A stretch of 64,000 nucleotides of DNA from Blumeriella jaapii (lineage: Eukaryota; Ascomycota; Leotiomycetes; Helotiales; Drepanopezizaceae): positions 112,501 to 176,500 of the forward strand of contig VWND01000023.1 of NCBI GenBank assembly GCA_009599575.1. Direction: 5' to 3'. Position 1 is the stretch's first letter. Each line of letters begins with the position of its first letter. Shown here piece by piece: positions 11,442-23,923 of the stretch. Made by a program: the position numbers and the translations under genes. The notes under the pieces were generated by a model. That model saw only the letters and a list, made by a program, of their open reading frames with translations. It was not told where the DNA came from and made no database searches.

Positions 11442-14355
11442 TCCTCGCGAGGCAATGTAGGAGAGCGAGCGTGAGGGATCCGCAGGATGGGGAGACGCCG
11501 CGCTGCGTGGCAGAGACGGGACTGACGGACTACCAACCACGATTAGTTGGTCGATGTGATGCTGCTCTGGAATGTACACATCTCATGTGCTTTCAAAAAG
11601 GCGATTTGTGTAACTGGGGAAAGAAATAGCGTATTTGCCAGCGCGGCTTGGGGATCTTACGTTCGGCGTTTCGGCCACTTGGGTCATGAACGACATCTGG
11701 GAAACCTCCTTTTCTGTCGAACGATAACTTGTTTTCCTCCTTTTTTGTCTCTCTTCTCCCTCTCTCCCTCTCTTTCTTCTCTTTCTTCTCTCGAGGGAGG
11801 GAGGGAGAGAGAGAGGGGGGAGAAAGAAAAAAAGGAAGGGGAGAGAGGGGGGGGGGCGAGTCTTTCCTTTCCATGTCTCCCGATTGGGGGAGTGAAGGAG
11901 AGAACAGAAAAAGGGAAGGAGAGAGGAAGCGAGAAAGAGGGGGGGAGGGATTCTCGCTCTATTTCTCTTCTCTATTGGTCTCTCTCTTTTGGAGCTCTGC
12001 GGTCGTTCTTTCAATTTTTTCTAGCTCTTCCTTTTTCTTTTCTCTCTGGTTTCTTTCTCTCTAGTTTCTCTTTCTCTTTCTCCCATCCCTCTCTCTCTCT
12101 CGCTTTCTCTCTCCCTCTCCCTCTCTCCCTCTCTTCCTCTCTTCCTCTCACGGCCAGCAAGCACATCCTCAAAGCCTCAATACCCGCCCTTCAACAGCCG
12201 CCAGACAGACAGACAGACATCAAGCACCCTCTCCCATTCACGAAACCCAAAAGCCAAAGCAAGTCACCTTTCGTCAAGATCCGACATCCACGCAAACCCG
12301 ACGTTGTTTTTCTTGCGGATTATCAAGTTCACGGCGATCGATCCGCGGCCCTGCTCGCTCGAAGTCTTGAGATCCCGAACCGAAGAATCCATGATGCAGA
12401 GTAGTACCCCGCCAGCCCGTGCCCCGACACCTCTCAGCGAAGGTGTTTTCCCAGCGCGACCGCGAACCGCTCGCGGCCTCCACTACCGAAGATGCAGTCG
12501 ATAGCGAGGCGCGCTATGGCACGCCCGTCCCGGGTCCGCTCCCGAGCATCGATCGCACCCACCCACCCCGACGAGCCCGAGCCCGAGCCAGTCCCCGTGT
12601 GTGTGTGTGTGTGTGGGTGCGGATAGATACCTTGGGATCGGTGTGCGGCGTCGAACCCCAGAGCTCCTCCCGAGGTGGCCGGCGGGTGCTCCACCGCCGC
12701 GACTCCGCACCACCGTCTGTCTCCCTGCCCGAGTTGCCGACGGCCGAGAGTAGCGCATCCTTCTCTCGTGTCAATTTCACGGTTCGCAGGTTCGTCACGC
12801 CGTCCCCAACCCAGGGGCCGGTCAGGCTGGGGAAGACAGGAGGAAGAGCGAGCGACAGGAGCCCGGGAATCTGGTGCGCGTAGAGTCGAGTCGGCGCGTC
12901 CAGCTGAGGTGTCGCAGGCGGGCTCGCTCGCTCGCTCGCCCGCTCTCGCTTAAGCGGCCGCCGGGTGGTTTGTTTACTTACCTATGCGGTCACGATGCCA
13001 AGCTCCCCAGTACAGCAAGTACCTACAGTACAGATAGATACCTACCTACCTACCCAGATACAAGTACACACACTCAGTACGTACCTACCGTGGAAGCAGC
13101 CGTGCCCAAGCAACACCAAGGCCCACAAACGGCTTGCCTACCGAGGGTGCAACGCTTCCCTGCTCCCCAGGCTGTGTCTCTCTGTCCCCGGGTACGATCT
13201 CGCCCCGAGACCTCGACGGCGATGCTGGGATCGTTGCGCGGTGCGGCCACGTTACGTTCCTGCTCGTGGTCCTTCTCCCTCCCTCCCTGCTGCTCCTGCT
13301 GCTGTCCAGCCTGATATCACATCCTCCGAATCTACGAATGCGCGTCCCCGAGATCTGGAGCCATGGCGAAGCACGCGAAGCACGCGAAGCACGCGAAGCC
13401 CCGAGCCGCCCTCCCTGCTGGCTCTACAGTAGTACATGCAAAGACAGGACTTGCAGAGGAGATTGAGGTGTTCCAGCGAGCGGGATCCGTCCTCGGCTTC
13501 CACGGCTTGGAAGCCTTTCGGCGGCGCGGGCGGGAGGTAGGTAGGTAGGTAGGTAGGTAGGGGGTGGATGATGTGCCGCTGTCATCCCGTGTCACTTTCC
13601 TCTCGCTCCCGAGACGCCCTTTCCTCGCCCGCCAGACCGGCGGGAGCGTCTCTTCTCTCCTCCTCCTCCTGGGTCATCTCTCACTGGGCGGCCAGCCCGC
13701 GCTCTCGGATCATCGTCCCCGTTGGCATGCGCCTCTTCGACCGCCAGGCGCGTCGTGGGAGGCGAGCAAGCAACGGCCGTGCTGTACCGTTCGGGCGGGG
13801 GCCACATGGAAGCTTGAACACTACCTACCTACCTACCTACCTACCTACATACCGTAGAGTGTCGGTGTCGCTGATCGGGCACCGACGCATCCACGACGAA
13901 GAGACGAGCCGAGCTCTGGCGCCCCGACCCATCTCGACGCCGAAGCGAGACACGCAGCGCATGGCTTGACGTCCATGTGGTGTGGTGTGGTCAACAACGC
14001 GGAGCCGAAGAAGCGTCTCGTTCCGGACGCGAGTGCGCGGTGCAAGCATGGCGCAGGGAGACTTGTTTGTATGTACAGTATGTACCTACCTATGTACCTC
14101 CCTATGTATGTATGTATGTATGTATGTCACAACCAGGAGCCCAACTCTCGCGGCCCGGTTTCCGGACGAGGGCCGGCCGGTCCAAGCCACGGGGGCAGCT
14201 TGCGGAGCTGGTGGTCTCCCGTGGGAGAGAGATGAGGGCGTACGATGGGATGCGAGATGAGACGATGCAGTGAGTGCGATTGACACGGTTGATACATGCG
14301 AACCTGTTGTTCGGGCTCGAACTCCCCCGGGACGTCTGGTGCTCTCCCCTCTCTC
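11442..14355. other. intergenic, polypurine/polypyrimidine and microsatellite DNA
   Basis: From about 11740 to 12150 the + strand alternates between pyrimidine-rich (CCCTCTCT), purine-rich (GAGAGGG) and again pyrimidine-rich blocks. Farther on are GT repeats (12598-12614), TACC/CTAC repeats (13030-13090, 13820-13850), a GGTA run (13530-13560) and TATG repeats (14100-14126). No gene is supported. Confidence 0.6.
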
Positions 14356-14357
14356 TC

Positions 14358-14608
14358 CAAGACAGACAAGAGTGTCTTCAAGACAAGAGTGTCTTCAAGA
14401 CAAGAGTGTCTTCAAGACAAGAGTCTCTTCAAGACAAGAGTCTCTTCAAGACAAGAGCCTCTTCAAGACAAGAGCCTTTTCAAAACAAGAGTGTCTTCCA
14501 GACAAGAGTGTCTTCCAGACAAGAGCCTCTTCAAAACAAGAGTGTCTTCAAAACAAGAGTGTCTTCAAGACAAGAGCCTCTTCAAGACAAGAGCCTCTTC
14601 AAAACCAG
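14358..14608. repeat. 17-bp minisatellite, about 14 copies
   Basis: The unit TCTTCAAGACAAGAGTG repeats head to tail with minor variants (GTG to CTC or CCT, AAGAC to AAAAC or CAGAC). The unit contains a short inverted repeat (AAGAC and GTCTT around a 6-nt loop). Because 17 is not a multiple of 3, the array is open in several frames, which creates spurious open frames of over 100 codons. Confidence 0.9.
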
Positions 14609-15061
14609 AAACGCTCGTCCGTCGATAGATCGCCGGGCAACCCACGACGGACCCGCCCATTCCCCGACCGCGTCGGAGGATCTTCCCGAGCAAAAAGAAA
14701 GAGAGAGAGGGTGGCTGTCCCAGCGCCACTCGGCCCTCTCCCTCCGCGCCGACAGCGACCCGGGCGACAGACAGTGCACGGAGCGGCACCGACTGTCTTC
14801 TCCCCCTTGCCGAGAGGGCGCGAGCTCGGCTCGCCGAATGCGAGGAGACGTCGGCGTGGGAGCGGCTGGGGATGTGCCCACGACGGGGACGGTTGCAGCC
14901 GGGAAGATCGCAGAGGCCTTCTTGACGTGCGTGATGGGTTGGGACACCCGTGTTGACGAGCGCAGAGAGGCCGTAGCCACGTCCCGAAGAAGAATCCACC
15001 AAATGCAAATGGGTGGTGGAGGCAACGAGGGGTGTGTCTCGGCGGGACCGCGTTGCAACAC

Positions 15062-15107
<46 letters not shown>

Positions 15108-15345
15108 CGGATGGATGGATGGATGCTCGTCGATAACTCGGGAGTTGTGTCTTGGGCGAGATCAGGGGGACTGTACTTGCGTTGCTGCGATCTTGCTACG
15201 GAGGAGGAGAGGAAGAGGAGGGGGGAGAGAGAAAGTCTTCCTGTTTTGTTTGTATTTACAGTACGGGCAGGAGGACACACAGCTTTAAGCGATGCCCCCC
15301 CCCCCCCTCATAACACAATCGCGTGGAGAACCGTCGCCGTGTGTA
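14609..15345. other. intergenic, no supported gene
   Basis: Contains a CAG triplet run (15061-15105) and a C run near 15296. The long open frames here are continuations of the minisatellite frames or CAG-repeat translations. Confidence 0.5.
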
Positions 15346-15941
15346 CAGTACGTGGACACATGAAGTTGCGCGTGTGTTCCGGACAGTGACTTATTACAGC
15401 CGCCATATACCTCGAAGTTTTTTAACGAATACTTTTCTACAATTTTTTTACGACGATAATATTTAAATGCAAAATAATAGTTCAAGTTTATAAAGCGCAT
15501 ATTATTAAACTATAGTTTCGTAATATAAATATGAAATTAAGGCTTTATTCGCCGGATTTTAACCCGATCGGAAATATCAAAAAATATTTAAAACAAAAAT
15601 AAAAAAACGTAAATCAACGCTAATAGTTATGAAAAACAATAGTATAATACAACGATTTTTAATAAAAACTGTGTAAAAAGCGTGAAAGCTTCCGAAAGAT
15701 CAGTTGTTAGATAAACTAGCGAAGGGGATACAAAAGAGGATAAACGCTGTCAAGGCTGCAAATGTGTGGTATATTAAATACTGGTTGAAATCGAATATTC
15801 TTTCGATTCCCAGCTTTTATTTAAGCTATTTGTATTTAAAATCGACTAATTAATGGTGGAGTTATGAAGTTGTAAAAGTAGAAGAATTTTCTTGGGGTAA
15901 CGACTATTTACTAACGCGCAACTTCATGTGTCCACCCACTG
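15346..15941 (+). mobile_element. Tc1/mariner-family relic, 596 bp, RIP-like decay
   Basis: The ends are inverted repeats of 28 bp (15346-15373 and 15914-15941) identical at 26 of 28 positions, beginning CAGT and flanked on both sides by TA (15344-15345 and 15942-15943), the target duplication typical of Tc1/mariner. Inside, an AT-rich decayed frame on the + strand near 15540-15600 reads LYSPDFNPIGNIKKYLK, matching the conserved SPDxNPIE block around the third catalytic acid of Tc1-type transposases, with the Glu replaced by Gly. Length and stop codons show an internally deleted, inactive copy. The AT bias against GC-rich flanks fits RIP-type C-to-T decay. Confidence 0.88.
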
Positions 15942-16372
15942 TATATCAATCAACCCAATCGCAGACCAAACTCGATGCCGATGAAGTCCTTCTTTCCACT
16001 TGCGTCGCGCACACCTGGGGCACATCCCCCAACAGCCAATCCTGCCAGCTGAACACGTCCACTCTCGTCGAGGAGACGACGTGGCCGAGCAGAATCCGAC
16101 CTCTTCGATACCCCCAAGACGTGTTGCATTGTAAGGTAGCCGTCTGCATCACGGCCCGGCTGTCCTAAGCCCCAGACTCTGCTTTGCTGAAGCTTGGGTC
16201 CTCGAGTATCAAACGAAGCCAACGCGCATCCCGACCAGCGACCGCGCTCTTGGGCCGGTGGTGGACGACCGCAAGCGAGCCAGAGACGACCGACCAGCGC
16301 GCAAGTGCCGGACACGAGAATGAATGCCTCGTGGAACACCACACACCACCAGGCCGCCGATAGCAAGCAGCG

Positions 16373-16406
<34 letters not shown>

Positions 16407-17702
16407 GACCGAAGACGAGCGACGACGGACCCCACGCCACGCCACGCCACGCCACGCAACGCCATGCAGACATGCAATGCAGATAGATGCAAGTTCCCCA
16501 TGAACCCCTCCCAACCGGTCCAGGCTTGCATGAGAGGAAAAGCCAAGGCCGATCGATGCTCGCTGGACGTATCAACGGCCCGTCCAGCGCGCGCACATCG
16601 CCACGCCCGTCTCGATCCGGGCCGGTGCAGATGCGAGCTGGAGTGCCGTCGGCCGTCCCGTTCCCCAGAGGCGTCCATGATCCTCTGTTTCCTCTCCGTA
16701 CGTGGAGTGCCGTACGTGGAGTGCCGTACCAGCCAGCCAGCTCGCTCGACTCTGGAACCCCAACCCCAACTTCAACCACTCCGTATGTGGCCTTGCCTCG
16801 AACACCCCCTCGTATCGTACTCACAGTCAGTACCTACCTACCAACTCACCCACTCAACCACCCACCTACAGTATGCAGTACAGTAAAGTACTGTACACAC
16901 CCACGTTTCCCTCCACCAACGCACCACCCAGCCCAATCCAGCCCAGCCCAAGCGAGGCCAAGCGAGACCCTCCTCCCCGTCCACCGCACCGCACCGCACG
17001 ACGCCCCCAGCGACGGCCATCACCCGGTCCGTCCCGGGTGCGGGCAGGCTGGCCGGGGCGGACGACGACGAGGCCCAGCCTCGGAACGGGGTCCCGCATG
17101 AGAGGAAGGCCTGCGGTGCTCGCGGGGGGCGGGGGCCGGGGCCGGGGCCGCGGCCTGGGGGAACCGGAGGGGCGGCCTGTGGCGCGCCGGCCGGGAAGCC
17201 ATGCGGCGGCGGCGGCGGCGGTGCGGGAGGGAGGGAGAGAAGAGCGAGCGCGAGAGAGGGGGGGGGCACAGCACAGAGAAAGGGGGGCGTGATCCGTGGC
17301 GCGCGCGGGCAGGAGCGCGGCCGCGGATGGCGTCGAGGCTCGCGAAGACACGGGACGGGCATGGGCGAGAGAGGGTTGGATAGCAGCATTCCATGTAATT
17401 ACAGCCAGCAACCGGAGCAGTGCAACCAGCCCGACGCCGCGACGCCAATTCGGCGTCTAGATCCGAACACCCCATCATTCCTCCCGGAGGCACGCCCGCT
17501 TCGCGAAAAAAAAACCCTCAAAGGGAGCCTCAAAGTGAGGAGGGCCAGATTAAAAAAGAAAAAGAAAAAAAAAACCATCACAAACGAAAGAGGAGAGCGA
17601 ATGCGCACAAACGAAAGACGAGAGCGAATGCGCAGAGGGGGACGTCGCCCCCGTGCCATGGACGGAAGATCCACATGCGCCAAGCGACGCGAGAACATGT
17701 CG
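15942..17702. other. intergenic, simple repeats, no supported gene
   Basis: Holds AAC triplets (about 16374-16405), CCACG pentamers (about 16434-16462), CTAC-type repeats near 16830 and CGG triplets near 17200. The final 150-300 bases are probably the 3' untranslated region of the reverse-strand Lon gene. No open frame is convincing. Confidence 0.5.
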
Positions 17703-20700
17703 CTACAAGCGACTTTCGATGCCGGCAAAGTGCTGCTCGCCGGGCCACTGGACACCGGGCCAGACGTGTTGCATGGCTTCCCAGATGTGCCTATGACGGG
17801 TTAGAGCCGATTCGGGATGGGCTTCCGGGCTGACTCACCGGACGTGGATGATGTCCAAGCCATCCTTCACCTCTTGTGGCAGTTCTTGGGCACTGCAGAG
17901 CGTTAGTCCCACCATCCTCACACCAACGTGCCGGTCAGACGGATCCTCACTCTTTCATGTTTTGGGCCGGTAGCAAGACCGTCTTGACACCGGCGCGGAG
18001 GGCACCGATGAGCTTCTCCTTGATTCCGCCGACAGCCGTCACACGGCCACGGAGCGAAATCTCACCCTGGGCACGGTCAGTGGAGATTCGTCGGGGCAAG
18101 TTGGGCACCACTGACAGTCATGGCCATCGTCGGAGGTACAGCCCGGCCAGAAAACAAGGAAATGAGAGCAATGGTGTGCGCCATCCCGGCAGAGGGACCG
18201 TCCTTCGATGGGTGAGCATGTAACGACGACGTGGGCCTGGAGAACATACCTTGGGCATGGCCCCTGATGGGCAGTGAACATGGATGCTGCGGTTCTTCAT
18301 GATGTTCGCCGAGGGATCAGCCGTCAAGCCAAGCTCGTAAGCGTGCGCCTTGACCCAGCTAAGTGCTACCTCAACACTCTCCTTGAGGACATCGCCCAAT
18401 TTTCCCGTGAGCTGCACACTTCCGCTACCGGGCATGTCGGCGACTTCAATGAACAGGATGCTGCCGTTACCACCTGAGCTGTAGGCCACGAGACCCGTGA
18501 CGATCCCTGGACGACTGATCACATTGGTTAGCATTCGCTTCGCCAAAAGACAAACCCGGAGATGTGGTGTTTCCCAATCCGCGTCGTACGCAGGTGCCCA
18601 CGGTGCTGGGGGCACACTGCAGAAACACGGTTGCAGGGTTCATCGGATGAATTTACCTAGACTTCTCGGCAATTTCCTCATCGTACTTTTCCATTCCCAG
18701 TATTTTCTCGATGTCGGGGACGGTTAAGGTGGGGTTGTATTGCTCTGTGAGAACAGTGAGTCTGGTATCGTGGTACATGACAAGGCGAGACTTACCGGTG
18801 TGTTCCGCATCTTTAGCCTCAGCGTACTCCACAGCCTTCGCGCGACAGACCGAACCAATCTCACGTTCAAGGTTTCGGACACCCGACTCTCGGGTGTACG
18901 ACTCGATGATCTTTGACACAACGTCGTTGTTGAAGCGAACTTGCCCATCCCTGAGACCATCTGCACGAATTAGCACCGGAGCAGTATGTGACCGACAGCA
19001 CAAACTCACTCGTTCGGATTTGTTTGGGGACCAAGTGCTGGAGAGCAATGTGACGCTTCTCGAGAGTGGTGTAGCCTGATAGAGATATTGTTTCCATGCG
19101 GTCGAGCAATGGCGCGGGGATGGTGTCCAAGCTGTTTGCTGTTGCGATGAAAATCACCTTGCTGAGATCTATCGGAACACCGACGTAATGGTCTACAAAA
19201 TTGATATTCTGTTCAGGATCCAAGACTTCGAGCATGGCCGCCGATGGGTCGCCATGAGAACTTGAAGAGCTGGAAGGAATCGTCAGTTTTGCAAGAATAT
19301 CAGACAGCCACGAGCGTAGCTCACCTAATTTTGTCGATCTCGTCGAGGAGGATCACAGGGTTTGCTACGCCAGCCTTCTTGAGAGCTTGCACGATCAGGC
19401 CAGGCATTGCCGCAACATATGTTCTGCGGTGGCCCCGAATCTCGGCTTCGTCTCGCACGCCTCCAAGAGAAATGCGGTGAAATTTGCGGCCAAGGGCAGT
19501 CGCGACAGACTTTGCCAAACTCGTCTTTCCAACACCTGGAGGGCCAGCTAGGAGCAAGATCGGTGACTTGTCGACCATCTTCTTACTCTTGAGAATCTCC
19601 ACCTTCGCGTCGGCCTTCTCTGCAACCGCTTTGGCGATCTCTGCGTCGACATCCTGGTTGATGGACTGCTTGAGCTTGAGAACAGCCAGATACTCTAGCA
19701 GGCGCTTCTTCACCGGCTCGAGACCGTAATGGTCAGTATCTAACTGTTGCTTGGCTCTTGTCAAGGTGTCGACGCCAAGTTGATCTTCTGTCATGGCAGA
19801 CCATGGAATTTCGGCTAGGTTTTCCAAATAGTTCCGTGCGACCTGATATTCTGCTTGGGCAGGTGACATCTTCTTCAAGCGCTTAAGCTCTCGATCAGCA
19901 ACCTTTGCGACTTCTGGAGTCATTTGGGAAGCCTCGATTTTCTTTTTCAGCTCGTCCATCTCGTCGGGCTCCTGTTCATCATCGCCTCCTCGCATACCAG
20001 GGAGTTGCGGTAACGCTCCAACCCTTTGTCTTGGGTTGTTCATCCGGTCCATATCGATCGTTCCGGGAAGGATGGCACCTGCAGGTGCTGAGAGGTTGAC
20101 TTTCGTCTTGATAGACGCAACCTGGCGTTGAAGAAGCGCAGTAGCTTTCTCGAGGCGGTCTTTGACATCTAAAGCAGCTAGAACCTCCAACTTCTCTTCC
20201 ATAGTGGCCTCAACAATGTTGGTCATAAAGTCCGCCAATACTCCCCCATCTTGTAGACCTTTCCGTGCAATGAATAGTTCCAGGCGCCGGGCCAGAACGG
20301 GCGAAAGGCCGTAAGAGCCAGTGCTTCGAGACAGCAGAGAGGAAAGTCGGAGCATTGTCAATAGCTCACGAGAGAGCTGCTTGAGGTTGGCGAAGAGTCC
20401 TTGCATTGCCACATCTTCGAGGGAGATAACTTGCAAGCATTAGCACGCCACCGGTACCAATGTGAATTTCACCCATACCCTCATCATATTGGTAAGTCAC
20501 CTTGGCCTCGAAGAACGGCTTCTCCTGCAGGATCTGATCGATGCGAATCCTGGATATTCCCTCTACCAGTAAAGAAAATTCTCCCGTGCCGCGTCCCTCA
20601 ACGCCCGTTATCTTGGCCGCCACTCCATATCCAAACAAATCAGCCTTCGTGGGGGTTCCAGAGCTGGCGTGGGAGCGTTCTTTCGGCGCCGGCAGGCTGT

Positions 20701-20950
20701 CGGTCCCGGCGATCAACTTTTGACCATGGTTTGACAACCGAGGGGAGCTCCAGGGAACGCAGGCAACATGGACGTGATCGAGTCTCTGGGACTGCGTCTT
20801 GGAAGCACCTCGGCTGTAAAGATCGGAGAGCAGGGCCGGTATGTCGGCTCGATCGCCCGAGACGGGTATTCGCAGCACGATACCCGGCAAAAGGACTGTG
20901 CCTTTCGCAAGAGGGATGAGGGGCAAGGTGACGGTCTTGGATAGAGCCAT
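17703..20950 (-). CDS. peroxisomal Lon protease (Lon2 type)
   Basis: ATP-dependent serine protease for quality control in the peroxisomal matrix. Ten exons join in frame to 899 aa: 20950-20479, 20429-19325, 19269-19010, 18960-18796, 18744-18657, 18514-18250, 18202-18116, 18066-17951, 17892-17839 and 17790-17703. Domains in order are the N-terminal Lon substrate domain ([20 protein letters not shown]), a coiled helical linker, the AAA+ module with Walker [13 protein letters not shown] and Walker [10 protein letters not shown], and the protease domain with the catalytic Ser in [11 protein letters not shown] and Lys in [10 protein letters not shown]. The protein ends in SRL, a type 1 peroxisomal signal, and has no mitochondrial presequence, which separates it from PIM1. 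Most introns are 47-58 nt; the one at 18656-18515 is 142 nt and its inner stretch also reads open, so an alternative exon is possible. The start at 20950 is chosen over the in-frame ATG 57 nt upstream because MALSK matches the family's start. Confidence 0.93.
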
Positions 20951-22064
20951 TTTGTGGCGTGGAAAAGGGCAGTAGGAAGCGTGCGATAATGAAGTTGTGA
21001 GGAGCACCAGAAGAGGGAGGAATCCTCGGATTCCGAGGATCTTATACGGGCAGAGGTGTAGGGAAGCGTGGATCTCGACGTTGGCTGATCAGGGAGCGCA
21101 TGGTTGTGGAGGGGGTGGGAGGTTTTGATGGTTTTGAAGGTGCAACAGACCAAGAAGCCGAGGCTGCGGCGGTGCGGTGGCTACTGTAGGAGTCGCGGGC
21201 TGGTACAGATGCCCCGTATGAATGTCTGCCCCGTACGGTAGATACGATAGATAAGGTAGATACGGTAGATACGGTAGATTTAGTAGATACAGTAGATTTA
21301 GTATAAAAATACATACAGTAGATAAAATACTTAGAATATATAAAAAACATACAGTAGATAAAATACATACAGTAGAGAAAATATATACAGTACATACACA
21401 TAACACAATACTCACAATACTCACAATACTCACAATACTCACAATACACACAATACACACAATCAGTAGAGTACACACGAGCAAGATGTCACTCAGTACC
21501 GTGACCGTGACCAACACCGTTACCGATACCGTTGCAAGAGCCGCATCGCACCAGCATGCCGCCGACGATGTGCGTTGTCTGATCAGCAGTTTGCAGCAGA
21601 TCTTTCTTCGGACGGCGAAGGGACTCGCGCGAGCACGAAAGATTGATACGTCGGCGGCGGCTGCTACTGTACAGCAAGTGCAGTTGTCGAACGCAAGAAG
21701 CCTCAGATGTACCCTAGTTGTTGTGTATCTGTTGTATGTGATCTTGTCAAACCGTCAAGCAGACAGACATTCCAAAGGTGCCGCGTAACTGTACTGACCG
21801 CACAGTACATGCTCTGCGTCTCACAACCACCAGACCCGGATCGCGTGCAATCACGAAGCGTCCATTGCACGAAGGAAGACAGCAACAACAGACCGGAAGA
21901 GGTCGTTGAATGCTTGTCGTGGCTCGAAGAGCATCTCGATGCGTGCTGTACACCTCGTTGGCGTCACGTGAGAGCCGAGACGACCACGACGTCCTCCTCC
22001 GGTACTGTGCAAGCCAAGGGAAATCTCCGACTCGGTTGCCCATCAGAGGCGCAATACGCGCAGC
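20951..22064. other. intergenic between divergent genes; AC/GTA microsatellites
   Basis: Divergent promoter region of Lon (-) and the PLD-like gene (+). From 21237 to 21475 it holds degenerate arrays of a GTAGATACG-type unit, then TACAGTAGATAAAA units, then CACAATACT units in tandem. No gene is supported. Confidence 0.6.
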
Positions 22065-23453
22065 ATGGCTTCGAACCTGGCTACAAGCATCACAGAGAGC
22101 ATAGCTTTGGACAAGAGCCTGATCACGACGTCGCAGCCCATCTCATTCCACCTCGGAAACGGCGCGCGGATTCTCGATGCCACGCTCCCCAAGTGCGCAG
22201 CAGCCCAACATGAACTCATCATCGTCACCTGTTTCTGGGCCAGATCATGGTCCCAGGATGCGATAGCGTCTCTCCTCCTCCAGCTCTCCGCCAGAGCCCT
22301 CGCGCAGGACCGTAAGATTCATGTTCGTCTAGGTTTCTCGTCATGTTCGGTCGCCCAGAAGCTGTTCCAAACATCCTCACTGGAAGGCAAAGTCTACCCT
22401 GCATCAGCATGGACAAGTCTAGGGCTGCCACCGCCTGGAGAGCTGACGGGCTTGGAAATGGAGGTCAAGAGCATCTTCGTCCGGCCGTCAGCGTCATGCA
22501 CCCCAAGTTCATCGTGGTCGATCGCACGCTCGCGTTCATGCCATCGTGCAATGTCAGTTGGGAGAACTGGTTCGAGGGATGCATCGAGATGCGAGGCGAC
22601 ATCGCAGAGAGACTGTTCCAATTCTGGCTCGCTTTCTGGGCACAGGGGAAATCGTCCTTGCCTGTGTCTCTGCCCGCCGAAGCCGCTTCGGGCGAAACGG
22701 TAGACGTGAAAAATGACACCCCCTCCTCCTCCTCTCTCATCAAGCAGACCATCTTCCCCCCCGGCCTCACGGCACCGCAGACAATCCTTCTGCCCTCGCC
22801 GCACCACTGGAATCCTCGTTTTGGCGTGCTTGCCACGCCGACATGCCCCCCAACACCACTCAACCTCTTTCTTCTCCAGGCGTTCGCCCTCGCGAAACGC
22901 ACGATCTACGTCCAAACACCCAACCTAACCTCCGCACCCGTGATCGCGGCTCTTCGTGCGGCGCTCTCCCGCGGAGTAGACGTCCACCTCGTAAGTAGCA
23001 GCAAGCTCATGATTCTCGAGCAGATCGTCACCGCCGGAACCATTACCGAGCTCGAGGTGTGCAAACTCCGACGATGGCACAGGGCATTGCTCTCGAAGCA
23101 TGCTCGGGCGAGGGAATCCGATCCCGAGATGGCTGTGCAGAGTCCGGGGAACTTGAAGATGGGTTACTATAGTGCCAGACAGGGGGTGAGCGGTGAGGAT
23201 GAGCCGGTCAAGAGCCATCTGAAGCTCACCATGGTGGATGAGGAGGTCACGGTTCTGGGAAGTGGAAACATGGACCGTGCTAGGTACGATGTGCTCCGAC
23301 TATCTACAGTAGGTACTCCTCAACTGATCGTGACGTTTTAGCTGGTACACCAGCCAAGAGCTTGGTATTGCCTTCTTCTCAGCTGAGGTCGCGACTGAGA
23401 TTCGGAAGGCCGTAGACGAGGCTTTGATTGGGAGGGTCGCGTATGTCTATTAG
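22065..23453 (+). CDS. phospholipase D-like (HKD) protein, frame broken once
   Basis: Member of the PLD superfamily; substrate unknown. Exons are 22065-23283 and 23342-23453, with an intron containing a CTGAT branch site. Two HKD motifs are visible: MHPKFIVVD about 144 residues in, followed by PSCNVSWENWFEG, and SHLKLTMVD followed by GSGNMDRA near the C-terminus. The N-terminal frame runs through EVKSIFVRP, and the next conserved residues (SVMHPKF) lie one frame away. One missing base at about 22486-22490 (for example in a TTC codon) would restore about 443 aa. No GT-AG pair of workable length repairs it. The total coding length is one base short of a multiple of three. Either an assembly indel or an early loss-of-function mutation explains this, and the intact downstream frame favours the former. 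Confidence 0.8.
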
Positions 23454-23923
23454 CCGAAGAAGTATGTGATTATCTAATAATGTCAACACGCCCTGGATAC
23501 ATGACACTGATGGGTTATCAGAAAATTTCCACCATCCATTCGATCTATCTAAGGTCATGATGTCGCGCAGCACTCTCCTCCGGTATCGATCCCATGTAAT
23601 TCGAAGATGAAGCAATATCCTATCTACGCCTGCGCTCCCAATGCCGCACAACCCGAGTCCCCGACTGCTACCTAACTCCGGTCTCGTGTGTGCCGTCCCC
23701 AGTCCCAACCTCAACACCATCCTTTGCCATTCACGAACGCCCTACTCCCCGTCCCAAGCGCCCAATGCCAACGACCCCAAGAAGCTTGCCCGGGCAAGAA
23801 GAATCATGAACGTCCTTAGAAACACGAAAAAGCCATCGAAGTGAGGGTCGACATAGGGGCGTGAGATGTGAAGCCCTTAGCTTCTTTACCCCCTCATTGT
23901 ACAAACAGAGCGATGAAATCAGA
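23454..23923. other. convergent 3' region, no gene
   Basis: Lies between the 3' ends of the PLD-like gene and ESA1. No supported frame; probably the two 3' untranslated regions. Confidence 0.5.

Noticed and set aside
14274..15389. 371-codon open frame
   Set aside because: Created by the 17-bp minisatellite and a CAG run.
18557..18616. Constitutive 60-nt exon in Lon
   Set aside because: Its donor is phase 0 after CGG and does not match any downstream acceptor phase.
21237..21475. Repeat array as CRISPR
   Set aside because: Units are contiguous microsatellites without unique spacers, in a eukaryotic genome.
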